Shown piece by piece: positions 1 through 9,400 of a stretch of DNA of 64,000 bases (its first letter is position 1; the number at the start of each line of letters is the position of its first letter). Under the pieces are notes generated by a model. That model saw only the letters and a list, made by a program, of their open reading frames with translations. It was not told the origin of the DNA and did not search any database. The position numbers and the translations under genes are program-made. The DNA is taken from the NCBI GenBank assembly GCA_947589295.1, contig CANQBZ010000001.1:1-64000 (forward strand). The letters are read 5' to 3'. Source of the DNA: an uncultured Akkermansia sp. Lineage in GTDB: Bacteria > Verrucomicrobiota > Verrucomicrobiia > Verrucomicrobiales > Akkermansiaceae.

Positions 1-982
1 AAATCCCCTCCCGCGCGTCAGCGCGCGAACTTCCAAATCGTAAATCGTAATTCGTAAATCGTAAATCTTCTTGCTCCCTCGCATACTCCTCCAGCACCTC
101 CGCCGCCCGCGTTATACTACTCCCCTCCTCATACGCCTCACGCACCGCCTCAAACACCGTCGCATCCAACTTCGCCGCCGCGTAATGCCCCGCCACGCTC
201 GCCCCGCTCTCCTCCATCAGCTTCTCCAGCGTCGCCCCCTCCCTCTTGATAAACTCCCGCCCCTCCTTGCTCTTCGCAAACGCATCCCACGCCCTCGATA
301 TCGCCACCAAATGCTGCGCATCCGCCAGCTTCTTCTGCACATACTCAATGCTATCATGCGCCTCCTGCGGCATATTGTACCGCCCGTGATTCAGCAAAAA
401 ATGACTCTGCGCCAGCGTTGAAAATGCCTCCACTATATCCTGCCGCGTGTAGCTCTCCTTCCCTTCCGGCAGCAGCCGCATGCCCTTGTCTATCTTCCTC
501 AGCCCCTCCTCCACTCTCTTCAGCAGCCTCCCAAGCTCCTGCATCTGCCCAGCCTCCGTCACCTCTGCCCCCAAATCCCGCTCAATAAAATCTTCCACAA
601 TCTCCCGCTCATTCACCTGCCCCCGGTTATACAGCAGCACACTCTGCCCAGCGCTCATCCCCCCCAGCCGGAAAACCGCCGTGCTCGCCCTCTCCAGCGT
701 AATCCCCAGCGCCTTGCCCTCTGCCGTCCCCTGCATCGCCTCCACGCGCTGCTTAAACCCGGCAGCCGACCTCATAAGCTCCCTCAGGCTCACCCCGCGC
801 ACCGCGCTCTCCTGCCCCTCTGCCTCCTCCCGGCTCATCCCCTCCGCCACATATCCACTCGCCAGCCTCTCAAGGCTCCACTCAGCCAGTTCATAAAGTC
901 GTGTTTTTTGGAAGAAATTCACGTACCCTGCAACACCCCGATAGACGCCCTTTTTGAGAGCCTCGGACCTGTTACATTTCAT
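1..982 (-). CDS. Hypothetical protein, C-terminus truncated by the window edge
   Basis: Minus-strand frame from ATG at 982 (MKCNRSEALKKGVYRGVAGYVNFFQKTRLYELAEW...) stays open to position 1 (~327 codons). Not in the supplied track because no stop lies in the window. The + strand ORFs 71-421 and 480-896 are its antisense shadows. Confidence 0.75.
   Translation of the reverse strand, partial: MKCNRSEALKKGVYRGVAGYVNFFQKTRLYELAEWSLERLASGYVAEGMSREEAEGQESAVRGVSLRELMRSAAGFKQRVEAMQGTAEGKALGITLERASTAVFRLGGMSAGQSVLLYNRGQVNEREIVEDFIERDLGAEVTEAGQMQELGRLLKRVEEGLRKIDKGMRLLPEGKESYTRQDIVEAFSTLAQSHFLLNHGRYNMPQEAHDSIEYVQKKLADAQHLVAISRAWDAFAKSKEGREFIKREGATLEKLMEESGASVAGHYAAAKLDATVFEAVREAYEEGSSITRAAEVLEEYAREQEDLRFTNYDLRFGSSRADAREGI
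35..69. repeat. 7-bp tandem repeat (aaatcgt)x5, degenerate
   Basis: aaatcgt aaatcgt aattcgt aaatcgt aaatctt, next to the GC-rich inverted repeat cgcgcg-tcag-cgcgcg at about 12-27. Confidence 0.85.
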
Positions 983-1018
983 TTTGCAATCCGTCCTGTG
1001 TGCCGAAAGACATTCCGC

Positions 1019-1046
1019 TTGACGCAAGCAAGAAATCCGATAGAAT
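1019..1046 (+). promoter_or_regulatory. Sigma70-like promoter upstream of kdsB
   Basis: TTGACG - 16 bp - TAGAAT, 29 nt before ATG 1076. Confidence 0.5.
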
Positions 1047-1075
1047 GAACGTGCGGTCGACTCACCGCAAAAAAT

Positions 1076-1900
1076 ATGACTGCAAAAATCTTACTCGTCA
1101 TCCCGGCGCGCTATGCCTCGACGCGCTTGCCCGGGAAACCGCTCGTGAAAATAGCCGGAGTGGAAATGATACGGCGTGTGGCAAACATCGCTGCCTGCAT
1201 CTGCCGTCATAACGCAGACTGTGACCACGTGGTAGCCACGGATGACGAGCGCATCGTGAGCTTTTGCAAGAAGTTCGGTCTTCCTGTGGAAATGACGGCC
1301 GACACATGTCGCAGCGGTACGGAGCGCTGCTGGGACGTGGTGCAGCGCCGCAAAGAACGCCCCGACTTTGTCGTGAACCTGCAAGGGGATAATCCTCTCT
1401 GCCCGCCATGGGTCATTCAGCAGCTCATCGACGCCTGCCGTACTGAGCAGGCAGATGTGTTCACTCCCTGCATTCATCTGGGTTGGGAGGAATACGACCG
1501 CTTGGTGGAAGCCAAAAAGGCAACTCCTTACAGTGGCACAACGGTGCTCGTGGACCACGCGGGCTACGCGCTCGCCTTTTCTAAACATATTATTCCAGCG
1601 GTGCGCAAGCCGGAGAAAGCGCGGGAGCAGATGCAGCTCAGCCCGGTGCGCCGTCACGTGGGCTTATATGCCTACAACACCGATGCCCTGCAAGCCTACT
1701 TCATGTTGCCTGAATCACCCTACGAAACCAGCTGTGTGGAGGGGTTGGAGCAAATGCGTTTCCTCTTCAATGGGCTCCGCGTCAAAATGGTGGAGACTGA
1801 TTACCGCGGCCGCAAAACGACCGCCGGGGTCGATTCCCCGGAGGACGTGCAACGCGTGGAAGCCATTCTGAGCGAGTACGGTGAGTTCGATTTGAGCTGA
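1076..1900 (+). CDS. kdsB: 3-deoxy-manno-octulosonate cytidylyltransferase
   Basis: N-terminus LLVIPARYASTRLPGKPL plus VVATDDERI and NLQGDNP motifs typical of KdsB. Confidence 0.93.
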   Translation: MTAKILLVIPARYASTRLPGKPLVKIAGVEMIRRVANIAACICRHNADCDHVVATDDERIVSFCKKFGLPVEMTADTCRSGTERCWDVVQRRKERPDFVVNLQGDNPLCPPWVIQQLIDACRTEQADVFTPCIHLGWEEYDRLVEAKKATPYSGTTVLVDHAGYALAFSKHIIPAVRKPEKAREQMQLSPVRRHVGLYAYNTDALQAYFMLPESPYETSCVEGLEQMRFLFNGLRVKMVETDYRGRKTTAGVDSPEDVQRVEAILSEYGEFDLS

Positions 1901-1902
1901 CC

Positions 1903-2616
1903 ATGCCCACCCCGCGTAACAAGACCCCGCAACATGTCGCCATCATCATGGATGGCAATGGCCGCTGGGCCCGGCAGCATGGCTTGCCACGTGCCAAAGG
2001 TCATGAGAAAGGCGCCGAAACAGTGCAACGCGTGGTGCAGATGTGCTTGGAGCGAGGCATACCATGGCTCACTCTCTATGCGTTTTCTACTGAAAATTGG
2101 GGGCGTCCCGCCGCCGAAGTGAAGAGGCTCATGGACATGCTATACCATTTTCTGGACAAGAACCGCAGCCTGCTCATGGAAAAAAATGTGCGTCTGCGAG
2201 CCATCGGGGAATTAAATCTACTGCCGGAAAAGAATCTCCGTCTGCTGAACGAATGCATCCGGAACTCCGCCTCGCACACGGCGCTCAATCTCACCCTTGC
2301 CCTCTCCTACGGCTCTAGGCAGGAAATTACTGCCGCAGCCCGTCGCTTGGCCGAGCAAGTGCAACGCGGTGAATTGCAGCCCGCCGACATCTCCCCCGAA
2401 CTCTTGGCGGCTCAACTTTATACCGCCGACATGCCTGACCCTGACTTGCTCATCCGCACATCGGGAGAAATGCGCCTTTCCAATTACCTGCTTTGGCAAG
2501 TCAGCTACGCAGAGCTATGGCTCACCCCGGTGTTGTGGCCCGATTTTGCGGAAGCGGACTTTGACGAAGCGCTACGTGATTACGCGGCGCGCCATCGCCG
2601 CTACGGAAAGCACTAA
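1903..2616 (+). CDS. uppS: Isoprenyl transferase / undecaprenyl diphosphate synthase
   Basis: HVAIIMDGNGRWARQHGLPRAKGHEKGAE, TLYAFSTENWGRP, DLLIRTSGEMRLSNYLLWQ signatures of cis-prenyltransferases. Confidence 0.96.
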   Translation: MPTPRNKTPQHVAIIMDGNGRWARQHGLPRAKGHEKGAETVQRVVQMCLERGIPWLTLYAFSTENWGRPAAEVKRLMDMLYHFLDKNRSLLMEKNVRLRAIGELNLLPEKNLRLLNECIRNSASHTALNLTLALSYGSRQEITAAARRLAEQVQRGELQPADISPELLAAQLYTADMPDPDLLIRTSGEMRLSNYLLWQVSYAELWLTPVLWPDFAEADFDEALRDYAARHRRYGKH

Positions 2617-3002
2617 TTGCGCTGCATCGGCGCCGTTTGGCGCGGCGGTTGATTGGCAGGGCCAGGGCGACGAATGACTGTCTCGCCATCCTTAGCCTGG
2701 TTGGCGCGATCGCGAGCCGTTTGTTCAAAATACTCCGGATCCATCATCCAGATAAAACGATTTCGCGCCTCTTCCTCCTCTTCCTGTGCCTTGATAAGGC
2801 GTTCTACTACAGATTCTCTCTGCTGCCGCAGACTCTGCAGCTCCAGCCATGCCGGCAACACCAGGATAAATCCCAAAAATACCGTAAATGACAAGAAGAT
2901 GAGACCACAAATGCTCAGCATACGCCAAATAGCCTGCATCTGCTGCTCACGGCGGCGATCCTGCTCCTCCCGATTGAGGCGTCTGTGGGATAACAACGAC
3001 AT
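2613..3002 (-). CDS. FtsB/DivIC-like septum formation initiator family protein
   Basis: One TM segment, coiled coil, then DPEYFEQTARDRANQAKDGE, resembling the FtsB/DivIC motif. Stop overlaps the uppS stop. Confidence 0.65.
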   Translation of the reverse strand: MSLLSHRRLNREEQDRRREQQMQAIWRMLSICGLIFLSFTVFLGFILVLPAWLELQSLRQQRESVVERLIKAQEEEEEARNRFIWMMDPEYFEQTARDRANQAKDGETVIRRPGPANQPPRQTAPMQRN

Positions 3003-3016
3003 CTTCTACGGTCTCG

Positions 3017-3688
3017 TCATCGTTCGGCAAAGGGGACAAACCGCCCCCGTCGCGCCAGCACCAAGGTGTGCATGCGCGTCTGCTTCCCTTTGTCCGTGAT
3101 CGACAAGGCGGACACGGATATTTCGAATCCGGCGCGTTTGAGCGTGCCATTCAACTTGTTGTCCGGTCGAGCCAACAGGATAGCCAGCATACTTCCCCCC
3201 TTCAGCGCCTGAAAATACGCCTGCGCATCCGCCAAGCTCATCTCACAGCGAGCATGCGTGTGGCGCAAAATGATGGCATGCAACGAACCGTGGCGCTTGC
3301 GACACAAACCAGCCGCGCCCTCATTTTCTACCGTCACGCGTTCATCATCCAACACCTCTTTGAAGGGGCTAAACTCACGATTCCAGCATACGACCTGCTC
3401 CACAGGCTCGGCGATCACAAAACGGGCCTTGGCACGTGGCAACGCCGCCATAGCTGCCGCAACGCTTCCCCCCAATCCCAGCCCGGCTATCATGATGAGC
3501 GGCTTATTCGCCCGCGCCACGGGCGAAACTGCAAGCTGTGCCATGCTCACCTCGCTCGTGCATGGCCTCGTGCTCGCCACTGAGGCGCCATCCTGCATCA
3601 GGCTCAACTCGCCATCTCGCATCCACAGCTCCCACTCGTGCCCCTCGGCATCGGTTGTCGCTTCGCCCAATTTGACCAGCGGTTTCAT
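3017..3688 (-). CDS. Spermidine synthase-like (Rossmann) protein
   Basis: MIAGLGLGGS glycine-rich loop and spermidine synthase-like layout. Internal Met (MKPLVKLGE) at 3688 preferred over the track start 3808. Confidence 0.55.
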   Translation of the reverse strand: MKPLVKLGEATTDAEGHEWELWMRDGELSLMQDGASVASTRPCTSEVSMAQLAVSPVARANKPLIMIAGLGLGGSVAAAMAALPRAKARFVIAEPVEQVVCWNREFSPFKEVLDDERVTVENEGAAGLCRKRHGSLHAIILRHTHARCEMSLADAQAYFQALKGGSMLAILLARPDNKLNGTLKRAGFEISVSALSITDKGKQTRMHTLVLARRGRFVPFAER

Positions 3689-4156
3689 GCTGCCCGAAAT
3701 ATAGCAGATTCGACCGTTCGTTAGCAAGCTAATTCGTGCGCTCTCCAAGATGATTATCCTTCGTTCCCAACGAGTGCGCAGCCTTTTGTACCTACTCCAC
3801 TCCTCCATGGGATCGCAACGCCTCCTTGTTCCTTGTCTGTGTTTATCATACAGATGCTACGGTACACTATTTCTGTCCAAACGACAAATCCCATTCTCTC
3901 TTTTTCCTGCGCCTCCAGCGAAATCGACCGAAACCCATTTTTGAAGCCATGTGGAATTTTTTCTTGTTATCAGATATAAAAAAACGTACACTTGCCCCGA
4001 CGCTGAGCATGCCAACAGCTTATGCGAGTACGCGCCTCCCTGCTTCTCGTATTCAATTTCTTCAGTTCCTGCTCTCCCTCCATGCAACAATCATTCATTC
4101 CATTTGATCCTTGCGACGCTCACCGACTGACGACACCGGCAAATGCTCGACAAACG

Positions 4157-5449
4157 ATGCTTGTCCTGTCTTCATGGTTAACTTCGCTTTTGGTCGTTTG
4201 CTTTTTCATCTCAGCGCCCGGTACGGCGCTCGCAGATGACGCAGCGGCGAAAAAAGCTGACGACAAGCAGCCAATCGCGGAAACTATGGATGACATTAAC
4301 ACCGTCATAGCTGATATGGCGAGCAAATTGGAAGGGAAACGAACCTTTTCGATCGGCAAAAAGATCGCGACATCTCCCAAGATGTACATCAAAAATTCTC
4401 TATGGTATGACTACAGCGCGGGATACGCTCTTTCCAAAACTGACAGAAAAAACGGGACAGTTACACTGACCTTGCTTTACAAAGACAATGAAAAAATTCT
4501 CGAGGCATACCGTAATCGATCGCTCCTTGAAAAACTCAATAAGAAAGAACTGGCCTCACTCCAGGAAGCTGAAAGAATCATCAATGAACTCATCCACCCG
4601 GGCATGACAGAAATGGAGATCGCGCGAACTTTGCACGACTACATGGTGAAACACTACTCTTACAACTTGACCAGTGGGGGCGAGGCCACCACAATGCTGT
4701 TGACGAATCAAGGTGTGTGTGAAGCGTACAGTCGCGTGTACCACCTGCTGACGAAGATGGCAGGGTTGGAAGCCCACACTGTAGTTGGCGTTGCAGGTGG
4801 TCCTCATGCGTGGAACATGGTGCGTGTGGACGGTGAGTGGTACCATGTGGATGTGACCTGGGATGACTGCGTATCGCCGAAGGAGACGAGAGAGAGCGAT
4901 GCGATTGATATATCGCGTCGCTACTTTCTGATCAATGACATAGAAATGCGCAAGGATCATAAGTGGCGCATTTCCTCCCTACCGAATTCCCAGGTGAAAA
5001 ATGCCTCCTATTTTCGCAAAATCAAGCGGCTTTACAGTAGTTACCCTGCGCTATGGAAAGCGGTCGATGCGGCAGCTCGCAGCAAACAGCCTTTCTTTGA
5101 GGGGTACATGCAGGCCTTTATCAGCAAGGACATTTTTCTGCACAGGTTTGAAAAAGCCTGTGAACAGTACGCAAGTTTCAAAAATATTGTTGGCTGGAGT
5201 GGTCCTGAAGAAAAAGCCGGCGTTGTAAGCTTCCAGTTTGATTACTCCGACGCCACTGTGAAAAAGCCTCGTGAGCAGAAACCTCAGCTCGTCCACGAAA
5301 CTATTGATAGCGCAAAAGACTGGTTCTCCGAGCAAAGTATGCAGCTGCTTGAAAAAATGAATCTCAATGAAGAGATGATTGAGGAAATCAAGTCAAAAGG
5401 GAATGAAGTCCTTCAAAAAGGAACCGAAGTCATTCAATCTTTGTTCTGA
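4157..5449 (+). CDS. Secreted transglutaminase-like domain protein
   Basis: Signal peptide MLVLSSWLTSLLVVCFFISAPGTALADD from the internal Met at 4157 (track start 4022). Core motif NQGVCEAYSRVYHLL...PHAWNMVRVDGEWYHVDVTWDD (Cys-His-Asp). Confidence 0.8.
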   Translation: MLVLSSWLTSLLVVCFFISAPGTALADDAAAKKADDKQPIAETMDDINTVIADMASKLEGKRTFSIGKKIATSPKMYIKNSLWYDYSAGYALSKTDRKNGTVTLTLLYKDNEKILEAYRNRSLLEKLNKKELASLQEAERIINELIHPGMTEMEIARTLHDYMVKHYSYNLTSGGEATTMLLTNQGVCEAYSRVYHLLTKMAGLEAHTVVGVAGGPHAWNMVRVDGEWYHVDVTWDDCVSPKETRESDAIDISRRYFLINDIEMRKDHKWRISSLPNSQVKNASYFRKIKRLYSSYPALWKAVDAAARSKQPFFEGYMQAFISKDIFLHRFEKACEQYASFKNIVGWSGPEEKAGVVSFQFDYSDATVKKPREQKPQLVHETIDSAKDWFSEQSMQLLEKMNLNEEMIEEIKSKGNEVLQKGTEVIQSLF

Positions 5450-5587
5450 CACCACACGCGTGCTCTCTTTTCGAGTCATGCACATTTGCGGGCAGGGGCT
5501 TGCGAGTCACCATCGGAATGACTACTTGTTGTCATGGTGGTTGATGTGCACCAACAATGACATCTATTAGCGTGAGCAGTTTCACCA

Positions 5588-8254
5588 TTGCACGACCTCT
5601 CTCAAATGCGCTTGCCCGTGATTTGGCTTGACGCAGCATTCCAAAACTGGCAGAATGGCGCGCGTCCACTTGCAAGTGTCTCTATGCTTTCCTTTTTATA
5701 CGACCTGACTCAATCGCCGATGTTTTATTTTGCAACCGGCATTCTGCTGCTGGTGCTGTTTTTTTGGTACATGGCATCGGAAAATGATAAAATGAAGCGC
5801 AACGCCGGTTCTTTTTTCATCGTGGGACTGGCAAGCTTCTCCATCATGTCGCTCTTTGTGAACGGGATGCACTACGGCATCGACATACGCGGCGGGGTGG
5901 AGCTCACACTTGAGGTGCAGCCGAAGTTAGACGACCAGACCGGCATGCCTACTCCTCCTACGGAAGAAGATATGCAGCAAGCCTGCAATATCCTTGAAGA
6001 ACGCCTCAATTCCACCGGCACCAGCGAGGTACAGATCATCCACAGCAACAATAAAATCCTCATCCAGATTCCACAGCAGGACACCAAGGACGAAAAGGCA
6101 AATAAGGAGAAGATCGACGCAATGGTCAAGATGCTTACCCGCATGGCCAAACTGGAACTGCTGGCGGTGCACCCGGAGAGCGAGAAACTCATTGCGCAGA
6201 TGATGAGCCCAAATCCCTCCACGGGCCAACCATGGGTGGATTTTGAAGCCTACATCCATAACCGCAACGCCTATCTGGCTGCTCAAAAAGCCGGGGATAA
6301 CAGTAAGCGCATGCCGGTATTGCGCATCCCTGCCGCCATGGGATTAAATGATTACCAGGTGTTACCCAATCCTGTCACTGATGAAGAGACCGGCAAACCT
6401 GTACTGGATGCCGAGGGTAACCAGGTGATGCGGTTCTTCGTGCTGCAAAAGCCCCATGCCGCGATGCAGCAGGATGTCTACATCACCGGCAAAGAAGTTT
6501 CCTCCGCTCACCCCGATTACTCACGCCGTGGCTATGTGAACGTCACGCTCAACCGCGCCGGCGCCGGTCGCATGGGACGACTGACCGGTAAAATGGTGAA
6601 GGGACGCGACCGTCTGGCGGTGGTGTTGAACGGGCAAGTAAAATGCGCCCCCGTGGTTCAAGCTACACTCTCTAAAGATTTTCAAATCTCCGGCCTCAAC
6701 GGCAAAGGTGAGGCAGAGGACATTTCCAAGGCTTTGTCCAACCCCCTTTCCAGTGATCTGAAAGTGGAGGGACGTAAGGACGTGAGCGCCCAGCTCGGCC
6801 AATCCGCACTTGAACAAGGCACCTTTGCGGGTATTGTGGGACTGCTCGCCGTGTTTGTTTTCTGCTACTGGTATTACAGGACGGCCGGCATTGTAGCGAT
6901 GGTAGGGCTGGCCTTGAATGCCACCACACTGGTTGGGCTCATGAGCTTGTTTGGCTTTGTGCTGACGCTGCCGGGCATTGCCGGTATTGTGCTCACCATG
7001 GGCATGGCCGTGGATGCCAACGTGCTCATCTACGAACGCATGCGCGAGGAACGCGCCGCCGGGCGGCCTTTCCTGGTGAGTCTGCGTGTGGCGTATGATA
7101 AAGCTTTCTCCGCCATATGGGACTCCAACATCACTTCTCTCATCACAGCCGTCATTCTCTTCTGGTTGGCCAGCGGGTCCATCAAGGGATTCGCCGTCAC
7201 CACGAGCGTGGGCATCATTACCTCGCTTATCGGCGCCATCGTTGTGACTCGCGTGCTGTTCTTCTGGGCGGAACATACCGGCATGCTGCGCGAGTTCACG
7301 TTCAGCCGAGCCCCATTCCAGAACCGAGCCTTTGACTTTATGAGATGGCGCAAGGTGGCGCTGGCCTGTTCGATGGTGCTCATTGTAGGGTCTCTGTTGT
7401 ACGGTGTGCTGGTTCGCAAGGACGCCGCGTTAGGCATCGACTTCACAGGCGGTTCGAGCGTTACCTACGTGCTTCCCGCCCAATCCAATGTCAACTACAA
7501 GGAAGTAGAAAGCACGGTGATGGGCATGAAACTCTCCAAACTCCCCACCATACAGGAGTTCAACAATGCCGGTTCTGACCGCAATATCAAGATTCGCTGC
7601 GCCAACAAGGATGAAGCTTCCCTCATCGATCGCACCTTGCGTGAAAAAGTGCGCGGCATGCAAGCCATCCCCCTGCCGTCAATTGATGAAGTGAGCGCCT
7701 CGTTGGGTTCCACCTTCTTCCGCACGGCATGTTGGGCCCTTCTGGCAGGATTGGTTGGCATCACCATCTACCTGGCCGTGCGTTTCGAGTGGTCGTTCGC
7801 CGTGGGAGCCCTAGTTTCCACCACACACGATGTGCTGGCCATTCTCGGGCTGGTCATGCTCATGGGCACCGAGCTGAGTATCATCCACATTGGCGCCTTC
7901 CTCACCGTAGCAGGATATTCCATCAACGATACCATCGTGATATTCGACCGCATCCGCGAACGTTTGCGCTATGCCGAACCCAAGGAGGACCTCAAAGATA
8001 TCATCAACGAAGCTATCAGCTCTACCCTGCCGCGCACCTTGCTCACTTCGCTGTCCACTCTGGCTGTGCTCGTGGCTCTCATCGCGTTGGGCGGACCAGC
8101 CATGCGCGACTTCTCCATCACCATGTTGCTGGGTATCTTGGTGGGCACCTACTCCTCCATCTACATTGCCGCTCCGGTAGTCTATATGTGTGACCGCCGC
8201 AATATGCTCGTGCGCGAGGTGCAAGAGGCCGCGCAGGTTGACTCCGCCGTGTGA
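5588..8254 (+). CDS. secDF: Protein translocase subunit SecDF (fused)
   Basis: SecD signature GIDIRGGVELTLEV, then SecF-like GIDFTGGSSVTYVL; TM blocks with GMAVDANVLIYERMREE and GYSINDTIVIFDRIRE. Confidence 0.95.
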   Translation: MHDLSQMRLPVIWLDAAFQNWQNGARPLASVSMLSFLYDLTQSPMFYFATGILLLVLFFWYMASENDKMKRNAGSFFIVGLASFSIMSLFVNGMHYGIDIRGGVELTLEVQPKLDDQTGMPTPPTEEDMQQACNILEERLNSTGTSEVQIIHSNNKILIQIPQQDTKDEKANKEKIDAMVKMLTRMAKLELLAVHPESEKLIAQMMSPNPSTGQPWVDFEAYIHNRNAYLAAQKAGDNSKRMPVLRIPAAMGLNDYQVLPNPVTDEETGKPVLDAEGNQVMRFFVLQKPHAAMQQDVYITGKEVSSAHPDYSRRGYVNVTLNRAGAGRMGRLTGKMVKGRDRLAVVLNGQVKCAPVVQATLSKDFQISGLNGKGEAEDISKALSNPLSSDLKVEGRKDVSAQLGQSALEQGTFAGIVGLLAVFVFCYWYYRTAGIVAMVGLALNATTLVGLMSLFGFVLTLPGIAGIVLTMGMAVDANVLIYERMREERAAGRPFLVSLRVAYDKAFSAIWDSNITSLITAVILFWLASGSIKGFAVTTSVGIITSLIGAIVVTRVLFFWAEHTGMLREFTFSRAPFQNRAFDFMRWRKVALACSMVLIVGSLLYGVLVRKDAALGIDFTGGSSVTYVLPAQSNVNYKEVESTVMGMKLSKLPTIQEFNNAGSDRNIKIRCANKDEASLIDRTLREKVRGMQAIPLPSIDEVSASLGSTFFRTACWALLAGLVGITIYLAVRFEWSFAVGALVSTTHDVLAILGLVMLMGTELSIIHIGAFLTVAGYSINDTIVIFDRIRERLRYAEPKEDLKDIINEAISSTLPRTLLTSLSTLAVLVALIALGGPAMRDFSITMLLGILVGTYSSIYIAAPVVYMCDRRNMLVREVQEAAQVDSAV

Positions 8255-8261
8255 TATCCTC

Positions 8262-9131
8262 ATGAGACCGCGTATGAATCGGGGCGCCGTATGGATCCTG
8301 CTCTGTGCGCTCCTCTTTGCTCTGACTGTGACCGGGGCAGTAGCTTGCGGGCTGCGAATGGAAGGAGTGCAAGACCCCGAACGCGCCGACCACTTGCGCT
8401 GGCTGATTTATGCGCATTTTCTGCTATCGCAGCTCTCTCTTGCGGCGGCTGTCCTGCTCGTTTATGCAGCGCATCGGCATTGGCGGCGCTCCTACCTCAT
8501 CGTGAGCTACAACGAACGCGGCATGCAGCTTGACCCGCCAGGCGTTATCATGCCGCCGCAGCGCGTATACCGCTGTCACTTGCACAATATGCTCAGCTGT
8601 ACCCTGCCGCCCGCGACCGCGCCTGTACTGGTGTACCCCATGTTCATGCTCAGCGGACGTTCCAGCGGCGAAAAGCTTGAGCGCCTTCTGCAGCAAGCCT
8701 ACGCCGGGAATTCTCATGTTCCCAAAATGTACATTCAGCCCGTGCTGGGCGCTTCTCCTTGGCTGGCGCAAGCTGCTGCCGCGCACCTCCGCCCTCTGCT
8801 TGCGCCGGACAATGGCGTACTGGTGGTCGCTCACGGGTCTGAGTTGCCCGAACCTCCGCCGGAACCCGCACTCTTCTGCCGACGTCTTCGCGATTTGCTG
8901 CCGCCGGGTACTGAAGTGCAGCTGGGCTTTTTCAACAATCAGCAGCCGGATGCTCACGACGTGCTGCGCAACATGCAGGCGCGGCATGTGCTGCTGCTTC
9001 CCTTCCTGCTTACCGAGGGAGTGCATTCGATGCGCGATTTGCCCACGCAGCAAGAAGCGCAGACTTACGGTAAGATACTGACGCGTCTGCCGGTGGTGGC
9101 ATCTCTGCTCAACCCTCGGCACGCCCCATGA
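8262..9131 (+). CDS. Membrane-anchored CbiX/SirB-like (sirohydrochlorin chelatase-fold) protein
   Basis: Two N-terminal TM segments, then VLVVAHGSELPEPP...ARHVLLLPFLLTEGVHSMRDLP, resembling CbiX with both His retained. Start set to ATG 8262. Confidence 0.55.
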   Translation: MRPRMNRGAVWILLCALLFALTVTGAVACGLRMEGVQDPERADHLRWLIYAHFLLSQLSLAAAVLLVYAAHRHWRRSYLIVSYNERGMQLDPPGVIMPPQRVYRCHLHNMLSCTLPPATAPVLVYPMFMLSGRSSGEKLERLLQQAYAGNSHVPKMYIQPVLGASPWLAQAAAAHLRPLLAPDNGVLVVAHGSELPEPPPEPALFCRRLRDLLPPGTEVQLGFFNNQQPDAHDVLRNMQARHVLLLPFLLTEGVHSMRDLPTQQEAQTYGKILTRLPVVASLLNPRHAP

Positions 9132-9400
9132 AAATTGTCCTGAAAGTGACCCCCAGCGCACGTTGCACCGAGCTGCTCGGCTGGGAACCCAACTACCCCG
9201 GCATTGGACGCGTGCTCAAACTCAAAGTAGCGGCCCCGCCCATTGATGGCCGAGCCAACAAGGCCATCGAGCTCTACTTTGCCCAACTGCTGCACCTCCC
9301 CAAAAAAGCAGTGCGCATCACCCAAGGGAACAACGGTCACATCAAGCTTCTTCAACTCCCGGATGCCGCGGATTTAACACCCCTAGGATTCGACAGCTGA
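9128..9400 (+). CDS. DUF167 / YggU family protein
   Basis: MKIVLKVTPSARCTELLGW...LKLKVAAPPIDGRANKAIELYFAQLL is the DUF167 core. ATGA overlap with the upstream CDS. Confidence 0.88.
   Translation: MKIVLKVTPSARCTELLGWEPNYPGIGRVLKLKVAAPPIDGRANKAIELYFAQLLHLPKKAVRITQGNNGHIKLLQLPDAADLTPLGFDS

Noticed and set aside
71-896. Two + strand ORFs (116 and 138 aa)
   Set aside because: Low-complexity antisense translations of the open minus-strand frame 1-982.
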